64,000 nucleotides of DNA from CAZTQN01 sp964615765 (GTDB lineage Bacteria; Planctomycetota; Phycisphaerae; Phycisphaerales; UBA1924): contig CAZTQN010000008.1 in assembly GCA_964615765.1 (NCBI GenBank), forward strand, positions 1 to 64,000, given 5' to 3'. This document shows, piece after piece, positions 48,906 to 57,182 of this stretch. The notes beneath the pieces were generated by a model. That model made no database searches, had not been told where the DNA came from, and saw only the letters and a program-made list of their open reading frames with translations. The position numbers and the translations under genes were made by a program. Each line of letters opens with the position of its first letter. Within the stretch, counting starts at the first letter, position 1.

Positions 48906-49927
48906 CCAGACCACTTCTCGACCTTCGGTCGGAGCACGCGCCACACGGCTTCGAGCAGTTCGCGCGTCCCCTCCTGCGTCGCGGCGGACACACACAGCAG
49001 TTCGTCCGACCGCCCGAGCTTCATCGCCTTGCGGAACCGCTTGATCTCCGCCTCGCGCTCGTCATCGTCCAGCGTGTCCATCTTGTTCAGCACGATCAGC
49101 TCGGGCTTCTCGGCCAGCGCCGCGGCGTACGCGCCCAGTTCCTGCCGCACCGTCGCGTAGTTGCCCTCGGGCGTGCTCCCGTCGCTCGGGCGTACATCGA
49201 GCAGGTGCACCAGCATCCGCGTCCGCTCGATATGCCGCAAAAACTCGTGCCCGAGCCCCGCGCCCGACGCCGCGCCCTCGATCAGCCCCGGGATGTCGGC
49301 GAACACCAGCCGCCGGTTCTGATCGAGCGCGGCGATCCCGAGCTGGGGCACCAGCGTCGTGAACGGATAATCCGCGATCTTCGGGCGCGCCTGCGTGATC
49401 GAACTCAGCAGCGTGCTCTTGCCCGCGTTCGGCACACCCACGATCCCAACGTCCGCGATCAGTTTCAGTTCCAGGCGCAGCCGGCGCTGCTCTCCCGCCT
49501 CACCCGGCTCGGCCGTGCGCGGCGCCTGATTCGTCGACGTCTTGAACCGATCATTCCCGCGCCCGCCCTTCCCGCCCTTGGCGATGATCGCGCGGTGCCC
49601 AGGCAGCATGTCCGCGAGCAGCTCCTGCGTGTCGGCGTCGTACACCAGCGTCCCTTCGGGGACGTTGATGATCATGTCCGGCCCGGCGAGCCCGAACTGC
49701 TGCTTGCCCCGCCCATGCTCGCCCCCCGCGGCGTGCCAGTGGTGCCGGTGCGAGAAATCCAGCAGCGTGTTCACGTTCGGATCGGCGACGAACACGACGT
49801 CGCCCCCACGCCCGCCGTCCCCGCCGTCCGGCCCGCCCTTGGGCACGAACTTCTCCCGCCGCCAGGAGACGCACCCGTTGCCGCCGTTGCCGGCCTTGAC
49901 CGTGATGACCGCTTCGTCGATGAACAC
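48872..49927 (-). CDS. obg: GTPase Obg/CgtA
   Basis: Product of 351 residues, lacking the C-terminal OCT domain of some homologues. The Obg fold is Gly-rich (FVPKGGPDGGDGGRGGDVVF, AKGGKGGRGNDRFKTSTNQA, 20-140). The G domain has G1 GVPNAGKS (164-171), G2/switch I DYPFTTLVPQLG, G3 FADIPGLIEGA, G4 LNKMD and G5 SAAT. It associates with the large ribosomal subunit and stress control. Its stop lies inside the end of the convergent methyltransferase gene (34-base overlap). Confidence 0.95.
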   Translation of the reverse strand: MFIDEAVITVKAGNGGNGCVSWRREKFVPKGGPDGGDGGRGGDVVFVADPNVNTLLDFSHRHHWHAAGGEHGRGKQQFGLAGPDMIINVPEGTLVYDADTQELLADMLPGHRAIIAKGGKGGRGNDRFKTSTNQAPRTAEPGEAGEQRRLRLELKLIADVGIVGVPNAGKSTLLSSITQARPKIADYPFTTLVPQLGIAALDQNRRLVFADIPGLIEGAASGAGLGHEFLRHIERTRMLVHLLDVRPSDGSTPEGNYATVRQELGAYAAALAEKPELIVLNKMDTLDDDEREAEIKRFRKAMKLGRSDELLCVSAATQEGTRELLEAVWRVLRPKVEKWSGQEPSAVTPEE

Positions 49928-49981
49928 GGCGGAGGGTAGAGCGCGCGGGCGGGGGACGGGGGATTCGGCGGAATCAGGGGA

Positions 49982-50875
49982 TTACGGCGTTGCAAACTGC
50001 TCCCGCCGAAGCCGTTGGATAACCGCCACTCGCCGTCGCACGAGCACAACTGCGCCCGCAACGCCAAGTATCACGCCCGCTACAACAACCCACTGGTAAG
50101 ACTCAAAGAACCCGAACCGCAAGAGCACGGAAGAGGGTGGCCCTGAATAGTCCACTGTTCCTAAGTCTACAATCGAAGGCGCAACCTCGAAGTAGTTGCC
50201 GTCCGCACCACCTTCGAAAATCCGGTGGAGCAGCGCGGCCAACTGATCCGCCGCGGCGGAGCGATGCGCCGCAGATTCGCTCTTCTCGATCGCAGCAAAG
50301 AACTCGGGAACAGCGTAATCGGTGCCCGCCGTGCCGCGCCGAGTAATGTTCCCCTGATCGTCGAGCAGCACGAACTCACGGGTTTGGCAATCCACTTCGA
50401 GTTGAGCCGATGCCGCCGCGTCTTTGCGCCGAACGATTATCACCGTTCGGTGCCAGTTCAACCACCAAACGTCAAGTTCCACCAACGCGTTGTTGAGGGG
50501 CACCCCAATCGGGATGTACCTCGAAGTCTGAAGGACGGAGCGGGACGCTTGCGATGTGTGCACCAACAACGCCGCAACGGTGACCAGAAACATCCACGCG
50601 AAGATCGTCTTGGCTGGTTTGCTCGCCAGCCGGTACGCGGCGAGCCGGGACGTAATGCCCGCGGCACGCAGGTCCGTGCCGCACTCCGGGCACACCAAGG
50701 CACACGCGGCGGACAGGTCATATTGGCACGCGGCACAGCAGGGCCGGAGTGATCTGCGCGGAGGCACCAGTGTCCGATACACCTGCCAGACGGCGAGCAC
50801 GAGCCCGATGAACAACAGCACCGGGAGGAGATAAACTCCGATCGCAAAGTAAAAAGTGATCGCGAATAGCTGCAC
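49982..50875 (-). CDS. Zinc-ribbon membrane protein, lower GC
   Basis: Product of 297 residues from a GTG with GGGAGAAGG 4 bases upstream. An N-terminal membrane helix (about 7-35) precedes a four-Cys ribbon (CCAACQYDL, then CPECGTDL), a second helix (about 87-108), an extracytoplasmic region, and a third helix near the C-terminus (about 258-280). The DNA is visibly AT-richer than its neighbours, suggesting different origin or relaxed codon use. It resembles in layout the protein at 54416-55174. Function unknown. Confidence 0.6.
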   Translation of the reverse strand: MQLFAITFYFAIGVYLLPVLLFIGLVLAVWQVYRTLVPPRRSLRPCCAACQYDLSAACALVCPECGTDLRAAGITSRLAAYRLASKPAKTIFAWMFLVTVAALLVHTSQASRSVLQTSRYIPIGVPLNNALVELDVWWLNWHRTVIIVRRKDAAASAQLEVDCQTREFVLLDDQGNITRRGTAGTDYAVPEFFAAIEKSESAAHRSAAADQLAALLHRIFEGGADGNYFEVAPSIVDLGTVDYSGPPSSVLLRFGFFESYQWVVVAGVILGVAGAVVLVRRRVAVIQRLRREQFATP

Positions 50876-50899
50876 CGCACCTTCTCCCGGCGGCCGCGC

Positions 50900-52210
50900 T
50901 CAGCTCCCCCCCACCGTCACCGCGACCACCCCGCCCGCCCCACCGCGTTTCTCAACGTTCCCGGTCGCGATCTTGTCGAAGCCCGAGCCCAGTTCGCCGA
51001 TCGGGTCCGGCGGGATGATGTCGACCTTCTTCTCGCCGAGTTTCGCCTCGCCGCGCTTCACCTTGGCCTCGAACTCGCGGCACTCGGCCATCAGCCGCTC
51101 GAGGATCTGCTCTTCCGGCACGTTGGCGACCTTCTCGCCCTGCACATAGATGATCCCGCGGCGGTCGCCCGCGAACACGGCCACGTCCGCGCCTTCCGCC
51201 TCGCCCGGGCCGTTCACGATGCAGCCCATCACGGCCACCTTGATCGGCAGCTCGATCACCTGCAACTGCTTCCGCACGTCCTGCACCAGCGTGAACAGGT
51301 CGACCTGGATGCGCCCGCACGTCGGGCAGGCGATCAGGTCCACACCCTTGCGCTCGCGCAGGCCCAGCGACCACAGCAGTTCCAGCCCGTCCTGCACCTC
51401 GTACACCGGGTCGCTGGCGTAACTGATCCGCACCGTGTCGCCCACGCCCTGGCACAGCAGCGCGCTCAGCGCCGCCACCGAGCGGATGCACCCCGTCTCC
51501 TTCGGCCCGGCGTGCGTGACGCCCAGGTGCAGCGGGTGGTCGAACCGCTTGGAGATCTCGCGGTACGCGTCGATCACCAGGGCCGCGTCCATCGACTTGG
51601 CGCTGATCGCCACGTCGTAGAAGTCCTGCTCGTAGAAGATGTCGAGGTATTCCTCGAGCTTGGTGATCATGATCGCCAAGAGGTACCCGTGCTTGTGCTC
51701 GCTGAACACCTGCCCGAGTTCCTTCATCCGCTTCTGCTTGTCGCGGCGCTCGATGATCGAGCCCTCGTTCACGCCGACGCGGATCGGCAGGCCCTTGGCC
51801 TTGCACGCCTGGATGACGTCGATCACCTGGGCCCGGTCGCTGATGTTGCCCGGGTTGAGGCGGATCTTGTGCACGCCCGACTCGACAGCCTCCAGCGCCC
51901 GCTGAAAGTGGAAGTGCACGTCGGCCACGATCGGCACGCGCACCTGCGGGATGATCTCGCGCAGCGCGTCGGTGTCCTTCTTCTCAGGCACGGCGACACG
52001 GACGACGTCCGCGCCCGCCGCGGCGAGCTTGTTGATCTCCGCCACGCACGCCTTGATGTCGTGCGTGTAGCCCGCGGTCATGGTCTGCACGGAGACGGGG
52101 GCCGGGGTGGTGGGCGTGCCGTCTTTGTCCGGCAGGCCGCCGCCAACCTTCACAATGCCCGTGCGCTTGTCGCCGATCCGGATCTGCCGAGTGGGACGTC
52201 GTGTAAACAT
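50900..52210 (-). CDS. ispG: 4-hydroxy-3-methylbut-2-en-1-yl diphosphate synthase IspG
   Basis: Product of 436 residues from the ATG at 52210. It makes HMBPP in the MEP isoprenoid pathway and carries a 4Fe-4S cluster. Motifs: the TIM barrel VRVAVPEKKDTDALREI, IVADVHFHF, HKIRLNPGNI, RVGVNEGS. The cluster site is C295, C298 and C330 with E337 (LIACPTCGRIQVD and GCIVNGPGEAEGAD). The middle domain LHLGVTHAGPKETGCIRSVA is intact. There is no large insertion such as plant or chlamydial IspG has. It stands alone, 24 bases downstream of the zinc-ribbon gene's start. Confidence 0.95.
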   Translation of the reverse strand: MFTRRPTRQIRIGDKRTGIVKVGGGLPDKDGTPTTPAPVSVQTMTAGYTHDIKACVAEINKLAAAGADVVRVAVPEKKDTDALREIIPQVRVPIVADVHFHFQRALEAVESGVHKIRLNPGNISDRAQVIDVIQACKAKGLPIRVGVNEGSIIERRDKQKRMKELGQVFSEHKHGYLLAIMITKLEEYLDIFYEQDFYDVAISAKSMDAALVIDAYREISKRFDHPLHLGVTHAGPKETGCIRSVAALSALLCQGVGDTVRISYASDPVYEVQDGLELLWSLGLRERKGVDLIACPTCGRIQVDLFTLVQDVRKQLQVIELPIKVAVMGCIVNGPGEAEGADVAVFAGDRRGIIYVQGEKVANVPEEQILERLMAECREFEAKVKRGEAKLGEKKVDIIPPDPIGELGSGFDKIATGNVEKRGGAGGVVAVTVGGS

Positions 52211-52403
52211 GCCCGCGATGCTAGGCAAAAACCGCCCCGCCGCCCGCCGCCGCCCGCCGCAAACCGCGTAAACGAGGCGGCGCGGCGGCCGGACACTCTC
52301 CAGCCGCCGCACCGCCCGAGGAGGAGCGCTGCAAACCTTTCCCCATCCCGCCCCAACCCCCCCAACCCCGCCAATCCGCGCCCCAGAAGCCGCTCCGTGA
52401 TTC

Positions 52404-52706
52404 TCACCGGCCTGCGCGCCCGCTCCGGCGCGTCAGCGCCGCCCGCAGCCGATGCACCGCGACGTCCAGCGCCGCATAGAAGTCCGTATGGGTGGATTCC
52501 ACCACCACCGTCCCGCCCGACACCCGGGCCGCGATGCGGCACCGCTTGTCGACGCCGCCCTTGCCCGCGTTGTCGTCGCGGAACCGAACCTGCACGCCCT
52601 GCACCCGGTCCCCCACGGCCCGCAGCGCCGCCCGAAGCTTCGTCATCACCGTCTGATTGAGCGCCGCGCTGGTCCGCATCGGCCCGTCAAACACGTCGAT
52701 GTGCAT
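52404..52706 (-). CDS. Ribosome hibernation factor-like protein (HPF/RaiA, short)
   Basis: Product of 100 residues from the ATG at 52706 (MHIDVF). It follows the beta-alpha-beta-beta-beta-alpha pattern: QTVMTKLRAALRAVGDRV for the first helix, VQVRFRDDNAGKGGVDKRCR and IAARVSGGTVVVEST for the strands, DFYAALDVAVHRLRAALTRR for the last helix. HPF-type proteins bind the 30S subunit in stationary phase. The C-terminal dimerisation domain of long HPF is absent. It may be a divergent member. CGGAGAG lies upstream of the start. Confidence 0.7.
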   Translation of the reverse strand: MHIDVFDGPMRTSAALNQTVMTKLRAALRAVGDRVQGVQVRFRDDNAGKGGVDKRCRIAARVSGGTVVVESTHTDFYAALDVAVHRLRAALTRRSGRAGR

Positions 52707-52848
52707 GTGGCTCTCCGTGCACGCGTTCGGCCCCGTCCGCCCCACCGTTGATACGTGCACAGCCCCGCGAAGTTCACGCGGATTGGGCCGGGTTTCGCCG
52801 CATCTTTTCGTGATTCGTGCGGACGATCCCGTCCGGAATCGCGCCGTT

Positions 52849-54348
52849 TTAGCCGGGGCTTTCCGGCTCGAACTCGTCCGCGTCCTTCCGCTTCGACGGG
52901 CGGTGCTCGCTCGCCGTCACCGCCTCGACCAGACTGCGGCTGCGCCGGCTCTGCCCGCGCATCCGCGGCAAGTTGTCCACCTCCGGCACGCGGTACGTCA
53001 TCATCACGATCCCCGTGATCAGCAGCGGCACCGACAGCATCAGGATCGCCGACTGCGTCGCCGTCTGCGTGTCCAGGATCTTGGCCCGCTTGAGCCACTC
53101 GCCCGTCTCGCCGGCGACATACACACCGATCGCCGTGGCGCCGAACGCCGCGACCGTCACGATGCTGAGCGCTCGCCCGCGGATCGCGTCGGGCGTGAGG
53201 ATCTGCATCGCCGCCCACGACTGGTTGAAGGCCCAGATCCAGAACCACCCGCACACCAGCATCGCCGCGTACCCCGCCCACACCGACGACGTGATCGCGA
53301 ACAGGCAGATCGCGATCCCCAGCCCCGTCACCGCGATCGGGATGAAGTGGTGCTTCGGATACCACGCCGGCACAAACCGCAGCGAGATCCCGCCCAGGAC
53401 CGCGCCGACACCTTGAATCGCCAGCAGCGTCCCGCCCACCTGCTCGGCCCGCTTGTCGTGCAGCCCGTACACGTCAATCACAAAGTTGCTGAGCAGCCGC
53501 ACCAGCGGCGCCGCGAGCAGCGACAGCAGCACCTGGGCCGTCAGCACCGCGCGCGGGCCCGGGCTGCGGAACAGGAACGCCGCCGCCCCGGCGAGCTGCT
53601 TGCGGATCGCCTCGCCGGTTCGCGGCGGGGGCGGCGCGTTGGGCGTCGTCATCACCACCGCCGCCATCGCGAAGAACGTCACCGCGTTGAACCACAAGAG
53701 CGGCGTCGCGCCCGCCCGCGCGATCACGAACCCCGCCAGCGCCGGCCCGAGCACCCGCGCCAGGTTGAACTGAATCCCGTTGAGCGTGATCGCCTTGCCC
53801 AGCTCGTCCTTCGGCACCAGCCGCGGCGTCAGCACCTGCCACGCCGGGAAGTTGAACGCCATCACGCACCCGTTCAGCGCCCCGAGCACGAACAGCCAGT
53901 GGATCACCGAGCGCGGGTTCTCGAACTCGATCATCGTCACCGCGGCGACCCCCGCCGCCATCACCCCGGCGAGCACCTGCGTCACCACCAACTGCGTGCG
54001 CCGGTTGACCCGGTCCGCCGTCAGCCCGCCGAACACGCCCAAGAGGAAGATCGGCACCATCTGAGCCGCGCCCAGCAGCCCCTGGTCGTCCAGACGCCCC
54101 GTCGCCTGCGCGACGTACATCTGGATGGCGAACATCTCCGACCACCCGCCAACGTTCGAGACAAACTGCGAGAGGAAGATGTTGCGGAAGTGCCGGTGAC
54201 GCAGCACGCCGAACTTCGACGCGGGCGGCGTCGCCGCGTCCGGAGCCGAAGGGGCCGTGGGTGATGGCCCAAGGCCGGTGCCCGTGGCCAGTGCGCCCAC
54301 CGTCGCCGAAGCGCCGGGGGGAGGGGGCGCCGCCGTCTCACGATCCAC
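52849..54348 (-). CDS. MFS transporter, EntS/MFS_3-like
   Basis: Product of about 500 residues, with starts possible at 54354 (TTG) or 54348 (GTG); I use the latter. A 45-residue Ala/Pro-rich tail precedes 11-12 membrane helices (about 55-460). Signature text: LRHRHFRNIFLSQFVSNVGG, GGLTADRVNRRTQLVVTQVL with the A-motif loop GGLTADR-NRR, NGIQFNLARVLGPALAGFVI and AFNQSWAAMQILTPDAIRGR ALS. This matches the MFS_3/enterobactin-exporter class. Substrate unknown. The C-terminal tail is charged (SEHRPSKRKDADEFEPES). Confidence 0.85.
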   Translation of the reverse strand: MDRETAAPPPPGASATVGALATGTGLGPSPTAPSAPDAATPPASKFGVLRHRHFRNIFLSQFVSNVGGWSEMFAIQMYVAQATGRLDDQGLLGAAQMVPIFLLGVFGGLTADRVNRRTQLVVTQVLAGVMAAGVAAVTMIEFENPRSVIHWLFVLGALNGCVMAFNFPAWQVLTPRLVPKDELGKAITLNGIQFNLARVLGPALAGFVIARAGATPLLWFNAVTFFAMAAVVMTTPNAPPPPRTGEAIRKQLAGAAAFLFRSPGPRAVLTAQVLLSLLAAPLVRLLSNFVIDVYGLHDKRAEQVGGTLLAIQGVGAVLGGISLRFVPAWYPKHHFIPIAVTGLGIAICLFAITSSVWAGYAAMLVCGWFWIWAFNQSWAAMQILTPDAIRGRALSIVTVAAFGATAIGVYVAGETGEWLKRAKILDTQTATQSAILMLSVPLLITGIVMMTYRVPEVDNLPRMRGQSRRSRSLVEAVTASEHRPSKRKDADEFEPESPG

Positions 54349-54415
54349 CGACAAACGCTCAACCGCTCCGTTCCGCGTGCGCTCTTCGGCTCACCCGACG
54401 CCGCCGCTCGCGATG

Positions 54416-55174
54416 CTACGCGGACGCGCCGCTCCCCGGCGCCCGATTCGCAAACCGGCACGCTCTCACCCCCGTGTACACCACCGTCTCGAACACCAGC
54501 ATCCCCACCGTAAAGCCCGCCAGGCTCGGCACCACCTCGAGCGGGGGAAGCACCATCTGCCACGACGCCGGCGCCACCCGTGTCAGCCACGCCGACAGCG
54601 GGCCCGTCACCCATAGCCCGACGCTCAGCCCGACCGCCGACACCCACCACGTCGCCGCGGCGTGCGCACCGATAGCCCGCGACAAGTCCCGCGGCATCCT
54701 CCACCCACGCCGGCGTGAAAAGAACGACACTCCCCGCGCCTCAATCTCGGTAAGCAGCAAATACACCAGCGTCAACGCCCACCCGCCCGCGAGCGCCAGC
54801 ATCACCCACAGCAAAACCTCATCCGCGATCAACTGCGTCCGGCGGGCCAGCAGCAGAACCACCCCGAGCGCCGCCGTCTGCCCGGCGATCCAGCAATAGC
54901 CCAGCGCGATCGCCGGCTCCCACCCCGAGCGTGGCTTGAGCACGCTCCACACCCGCTCCGGCCTGGTGTGCACATCCAGCCACACCCGGGCCCACCCGCG
55001 AATCTCGCCGCGCTGCAGCGCCGTGCCGATGCGCCGCGACGCCGCCGAATCCGCCACGGCCCGCCCGCACTCCGGGCACGCCGCGCTCCCCTCGATCTCC
55101 GCCAGCGGATACCCGCACCCTTCGCACAAAGGCTCGAACAAGTCGACACGTCGTCCGGGCACGTCCTTCGCCAC
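54416..55174 (-). CDS. Zinc-ribbon membrane protein, family of unknown function
   Basis: Product of 252 residues from a GTG at 55174; the frame remains open upstream, but that sequence is antisense to the GNAT gene. N-terminal ribbon: CEGCGYPLAEIEGSAACPEC G with four Cys. Then an amphipathic stretch (IGTALQRGEIRGWARVWLDV) and about four membrane helices (about 78-100, 112-135, 165-190, 205-235). Same general plan as the gene at 49982. No function recognised. It lies divergent from the GNAT gene across a 100-base gap. Confidence 0.55.
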   Translation of the reverse strand: MAKDVPGRRVDLFEPLCEGCGYPLAEIEGSAACPECGRAVADSAASRRIGTALQRGEIRGWARVWLDVHTRPERVWSVLKPRSGWEPAIALGYCWIAGQTAALGVVLLLARRTQLIADEVLLWVMLALAGGWALTLVYLLLTEIEARGVSFFSRRRGWRMPRDLSRAIGAHAAATWWVSAVGLSVGLWVTGPLSAWLTRVAPASWQMVLPPLEVVPSLAGFTVGMLVFETVVYTGVRACRFANRAPGSGASA

Positions 55175-55274
55175 GATCAACCCCGAGCATACCGCCGCCC
55201 GCGCCCGCTGGTTTCCGCGCTTCGCGCCCACCCCTGTCGCCGCCTGTGTCCGGTGCAAGCGTCTACCCTCGCCC

Positions 55275-55754
55275 GTGTCGATCCAGATCCGACGCATCAC
55301 GATGGACGACCCCCTGTACCCGCAGGAAGTCGCGCTGCGCGAGCACGTGCTGCTCAAGCCCATCGGCCTGAACATGCGCACCCTCGCCGAGCTCTTCCCC
55401 GGGTTCGAAGAACGCTTCGAGCACTTCGTCGCCACCTTCAACCACCGCGAGAACGGCGCCACCGTCGTCGGCTGCGCCCTGCTGCTGCCCAACTACCCCG
55501 AATCCGGTCGCGGCAAGCTCATGCAGATGGCCGTCGACCGCCAGCGCCAAGGCGAGGGCATCGGCACCAAACTCGTCGTGGCCATCGAACGTAGAGCCTT
55601 CGGGGAACTGAACTTGCGCGAGCTGTACTGCCACGCCCGCGATACCGCCTACGGCTTCTACTCCGCCCTTGGCTGGGAGTTTCAATCCGACACGTTCATG
55701 GAAGCGAACATCCCCCACCGCATCATGGCCCTGCGCAACGTGGACGCCGAATGA
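55275..55754 (+). CDS. GNAT-family N-acetyltransferase
   Basis: Product of 159 residues from a GTG at 55275 (VSIQIRRITM). The acetyl-CoA site is conserved: GRGKLMQMAVDRQRQGEGIG TKLVVAIERRA (motif A, Q/R-x-x-G-x-G/A), followed by LRELYCHARDTAYGFYSALGWEF. The N-terminal LYPQEVALREHVLLKPIG resembles the ElaA/PhnO group. Substrate unknown. It stands between the zinc-ribbon membrane gene (divergent) and the PilZ gene, which starts 139 bases later. Confidence 0.8.
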   Translation: MSIQIRRITMDDPLYPQEVALREHVLLKPIGLNMRTLAELFPGFEERFEHFVATFNHRENGATVVGCALLLPNYPESGRGKLMQMAVDRQRQGEGIGTKLVVAIERRAFGELNLRELYCHARDTAYGFYSALGWEFQSDTFMEANIPHRIMALRNVDAE

Positions 55755-55892
55755 ACCCGCTGCCCGTCACCCCGCCCCTCGGCGGACTGTCTCAAGTGCC
55801 CCCCGGTTTGAACCGAAACACGATGCGCGCCACAGCGCCGTTGCTGGACGGACAGACAGGGCACCGCAGGCGGATTTCCGCCGGAGATTCCC

Positions 55893-56303
55893 GTGACCAC
55901 GCAGCCCCTTCGCCTCATCGACCGCCGCGCTCATCCCCGCTTCGTCGTCGAGCCCATGTACACGCCCATCTGCGTGCGCCCGCTCGACCGGGACAACTAC
56001 GAGCCCGACGCCGGCTGGAGCGGTCATGCCTATGACATCTCCGAAGGCGGGCTCCGCTTCGAACTCGACCGCCCCATCAAGCCCGGCACACGCGTGGCCA
56101 TGCAGATCACGCTCCCCAGCATGCACGCCGACATCGGCCCCGGACGCAGCATCTTCGTCTTCGCCAACGTCGTGTGGATCGACGACGAGGACGAGCCCGG
56201 CCCGGCCCGCATGGCCGCCGTCATCACCGACTTCGTCCGCGCCGGCGACCGCGAGCGCCTGCTCCGCCAGTTCGCCTCGGGCCGCTATCGCGCCGCCGCG
56301 TAA
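55893..56303 (+). CDS. PilZ-domain protein (cyclic di-GMP binding)
   Basis: Product of 136 residues from the GTG at 55893 with GGAG 6 bases upstream. It carries both ligand motifs of the PilZ domain: RRAHPRF (R-x3-R type, residues 11-17) and DISEGGLRFEL (D/N-x-S-x2-G, about 48-58). Strands IKPGTRVAMQITLPS and IFVFANVVWIDDEDEPGPAR complete the barrel. Expected to bind cyclic di-GMP and alter a partner's activity, possibly motility given the flagellar cluster, but no partner is encoded next to it. The next reading frame overlaps its end. Confidence 0.8.
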   Translation: MTTQPLRLIDRRAHPRFVVEPMYTPICVRPLDRDNYEPDAGWSGHAYDISEGGLRFELDRPIKPGTRVAMQITLPSMHADIGPGRSIFVFANVVWIDDEDEPGPARMAAVITDFVRAGDRERLLRQFASGRYRAAA

Positions 56304-57165
56304 GCCGGCCCGCGGTCACGCACGCCGCGGCCTCCGCCGTGCTCACCCGTTCACCGCCGCTACGTCCACGCTCGCGACGTTCGCCCTGCTGCTGTCCGCG
56401 CTGACGCTGTCCGCGTGCACCTCGGCGGACCTGCCCTGGAACTCCTCCTTCCCCCTCGCCGTCGACGCCGCCCAGCGCGACCTCGAATCCATGCGGGCCG
56501 CGCCCGCCCGCACCAAGCGCCCCGTGGTCGTCGTCGGCGGGCTCTTCGACCCGCTCTCCCTCGCCGTCGGCGACCTCGCCGACCGCCTCGCCGCCACCCT
56601 GCACCCGGACGACAAGCCGCTGGTCGTGGGCATGTTCGGCACCAGCACGATGGACGGCTCGCGCACCTATCTCCTCGAACAGATCGAACGCGCCTTCCCC
56701 TCCGACGACCCGCGCTTCACGCGCGAGGTCGACGTCGTCGGCTTCTCCCTCGGCGGCGTCGTCGCCCGCGACGCCGCCATCCCCCGTCCAGATCAAAAAA
56801 CCCTCCGCATCAACCGCCTGTTCACCATCGCCGCGCCGCACAACGGCTCGACCGCCGCCGAGTTTCCCACCCTCGACGAGCAGATCCTCGCGATCCGCCC
56901 GCGCTCGGAATACCTCACGCGCCTCAACACCGTCCCGCCGGCGCAGCCGTACCGCATCATCCCGTACGTCCGCCTCGACGACGCCGTTGTCAGCCCGCCC
57001 GACGCCGCCCCGCCCGGCGTCACGCCCTGGTGGGTGCAGACGCGCCCGTTCACCCGGGCCCACGGCGACGCCCACGTCGACCCGCGCATCCTCGCCGACA
57101 TCGCGCGGCAACTCCGCGGCGAGCCCGCGTACACCACGCCCCCGCCCGCGCCCATCCCACGCTGA
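56287..57165 (+). CDS. Alpha/beta-hydrolase lipoprotein; start codon unresolved
   Basis: The protein is clear from about 56340 on: a hydrophobic signal (ATSTLATFALLLSALTLSAC) with lipobox LSAC, then RPVVVVGGLFDPLSLAVGDL, the nucleophile elbow VDVVGFSLGGVVARDAA with Ser, and TIAAPHNGSTAAEF near the expected acid. A lipase/esterase-like fold is inferred. The frame contains no ATG, GTG or TTG between 56029 and the lipobox; the only upstream ATG, at 56026, is inside the PilZ gene, and the next ATG (56491) would lose the signal. I give 56287 (an ATC) as the earliest start consistent with the signal, but it is a placeholder. Confidence 0.6.
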   Translation: MAPPRKPARGHARRGLRRAHPFTAATSTLATFALLLSALTLSACTSADLPWNSSFPLAVDAAQRDLESMRAAPARTKRPVVVVGGLFDPLSLAVGDLADRLAATLHPDDKPLVVGMFGTSTMDGSRTYLLEQIERAFPSDDPRFTREVDVVGFSLGGVVARDAAIPRPDQKTLRINRLFTIAAPHNGSTAAEFPTLDEQILAIRPRSEYLTRLNTVPPAQPYRIIPYVRLDDAVVSPPDAAPPGVTPWWVQTRPFTRAHGDAHVDPRILADIARQLRGEPAYTTPPPAPIPR

Positions 57166-57182
57166 ACCGTCACCCCGCCCGC

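Noticed and set aside
55751..56035. Small + strand gene between GNAT and PilZ genes
   Set aside because: It overlaps the PilZ start in another frame and has Pro/Arg-rich non-protein-like composition.
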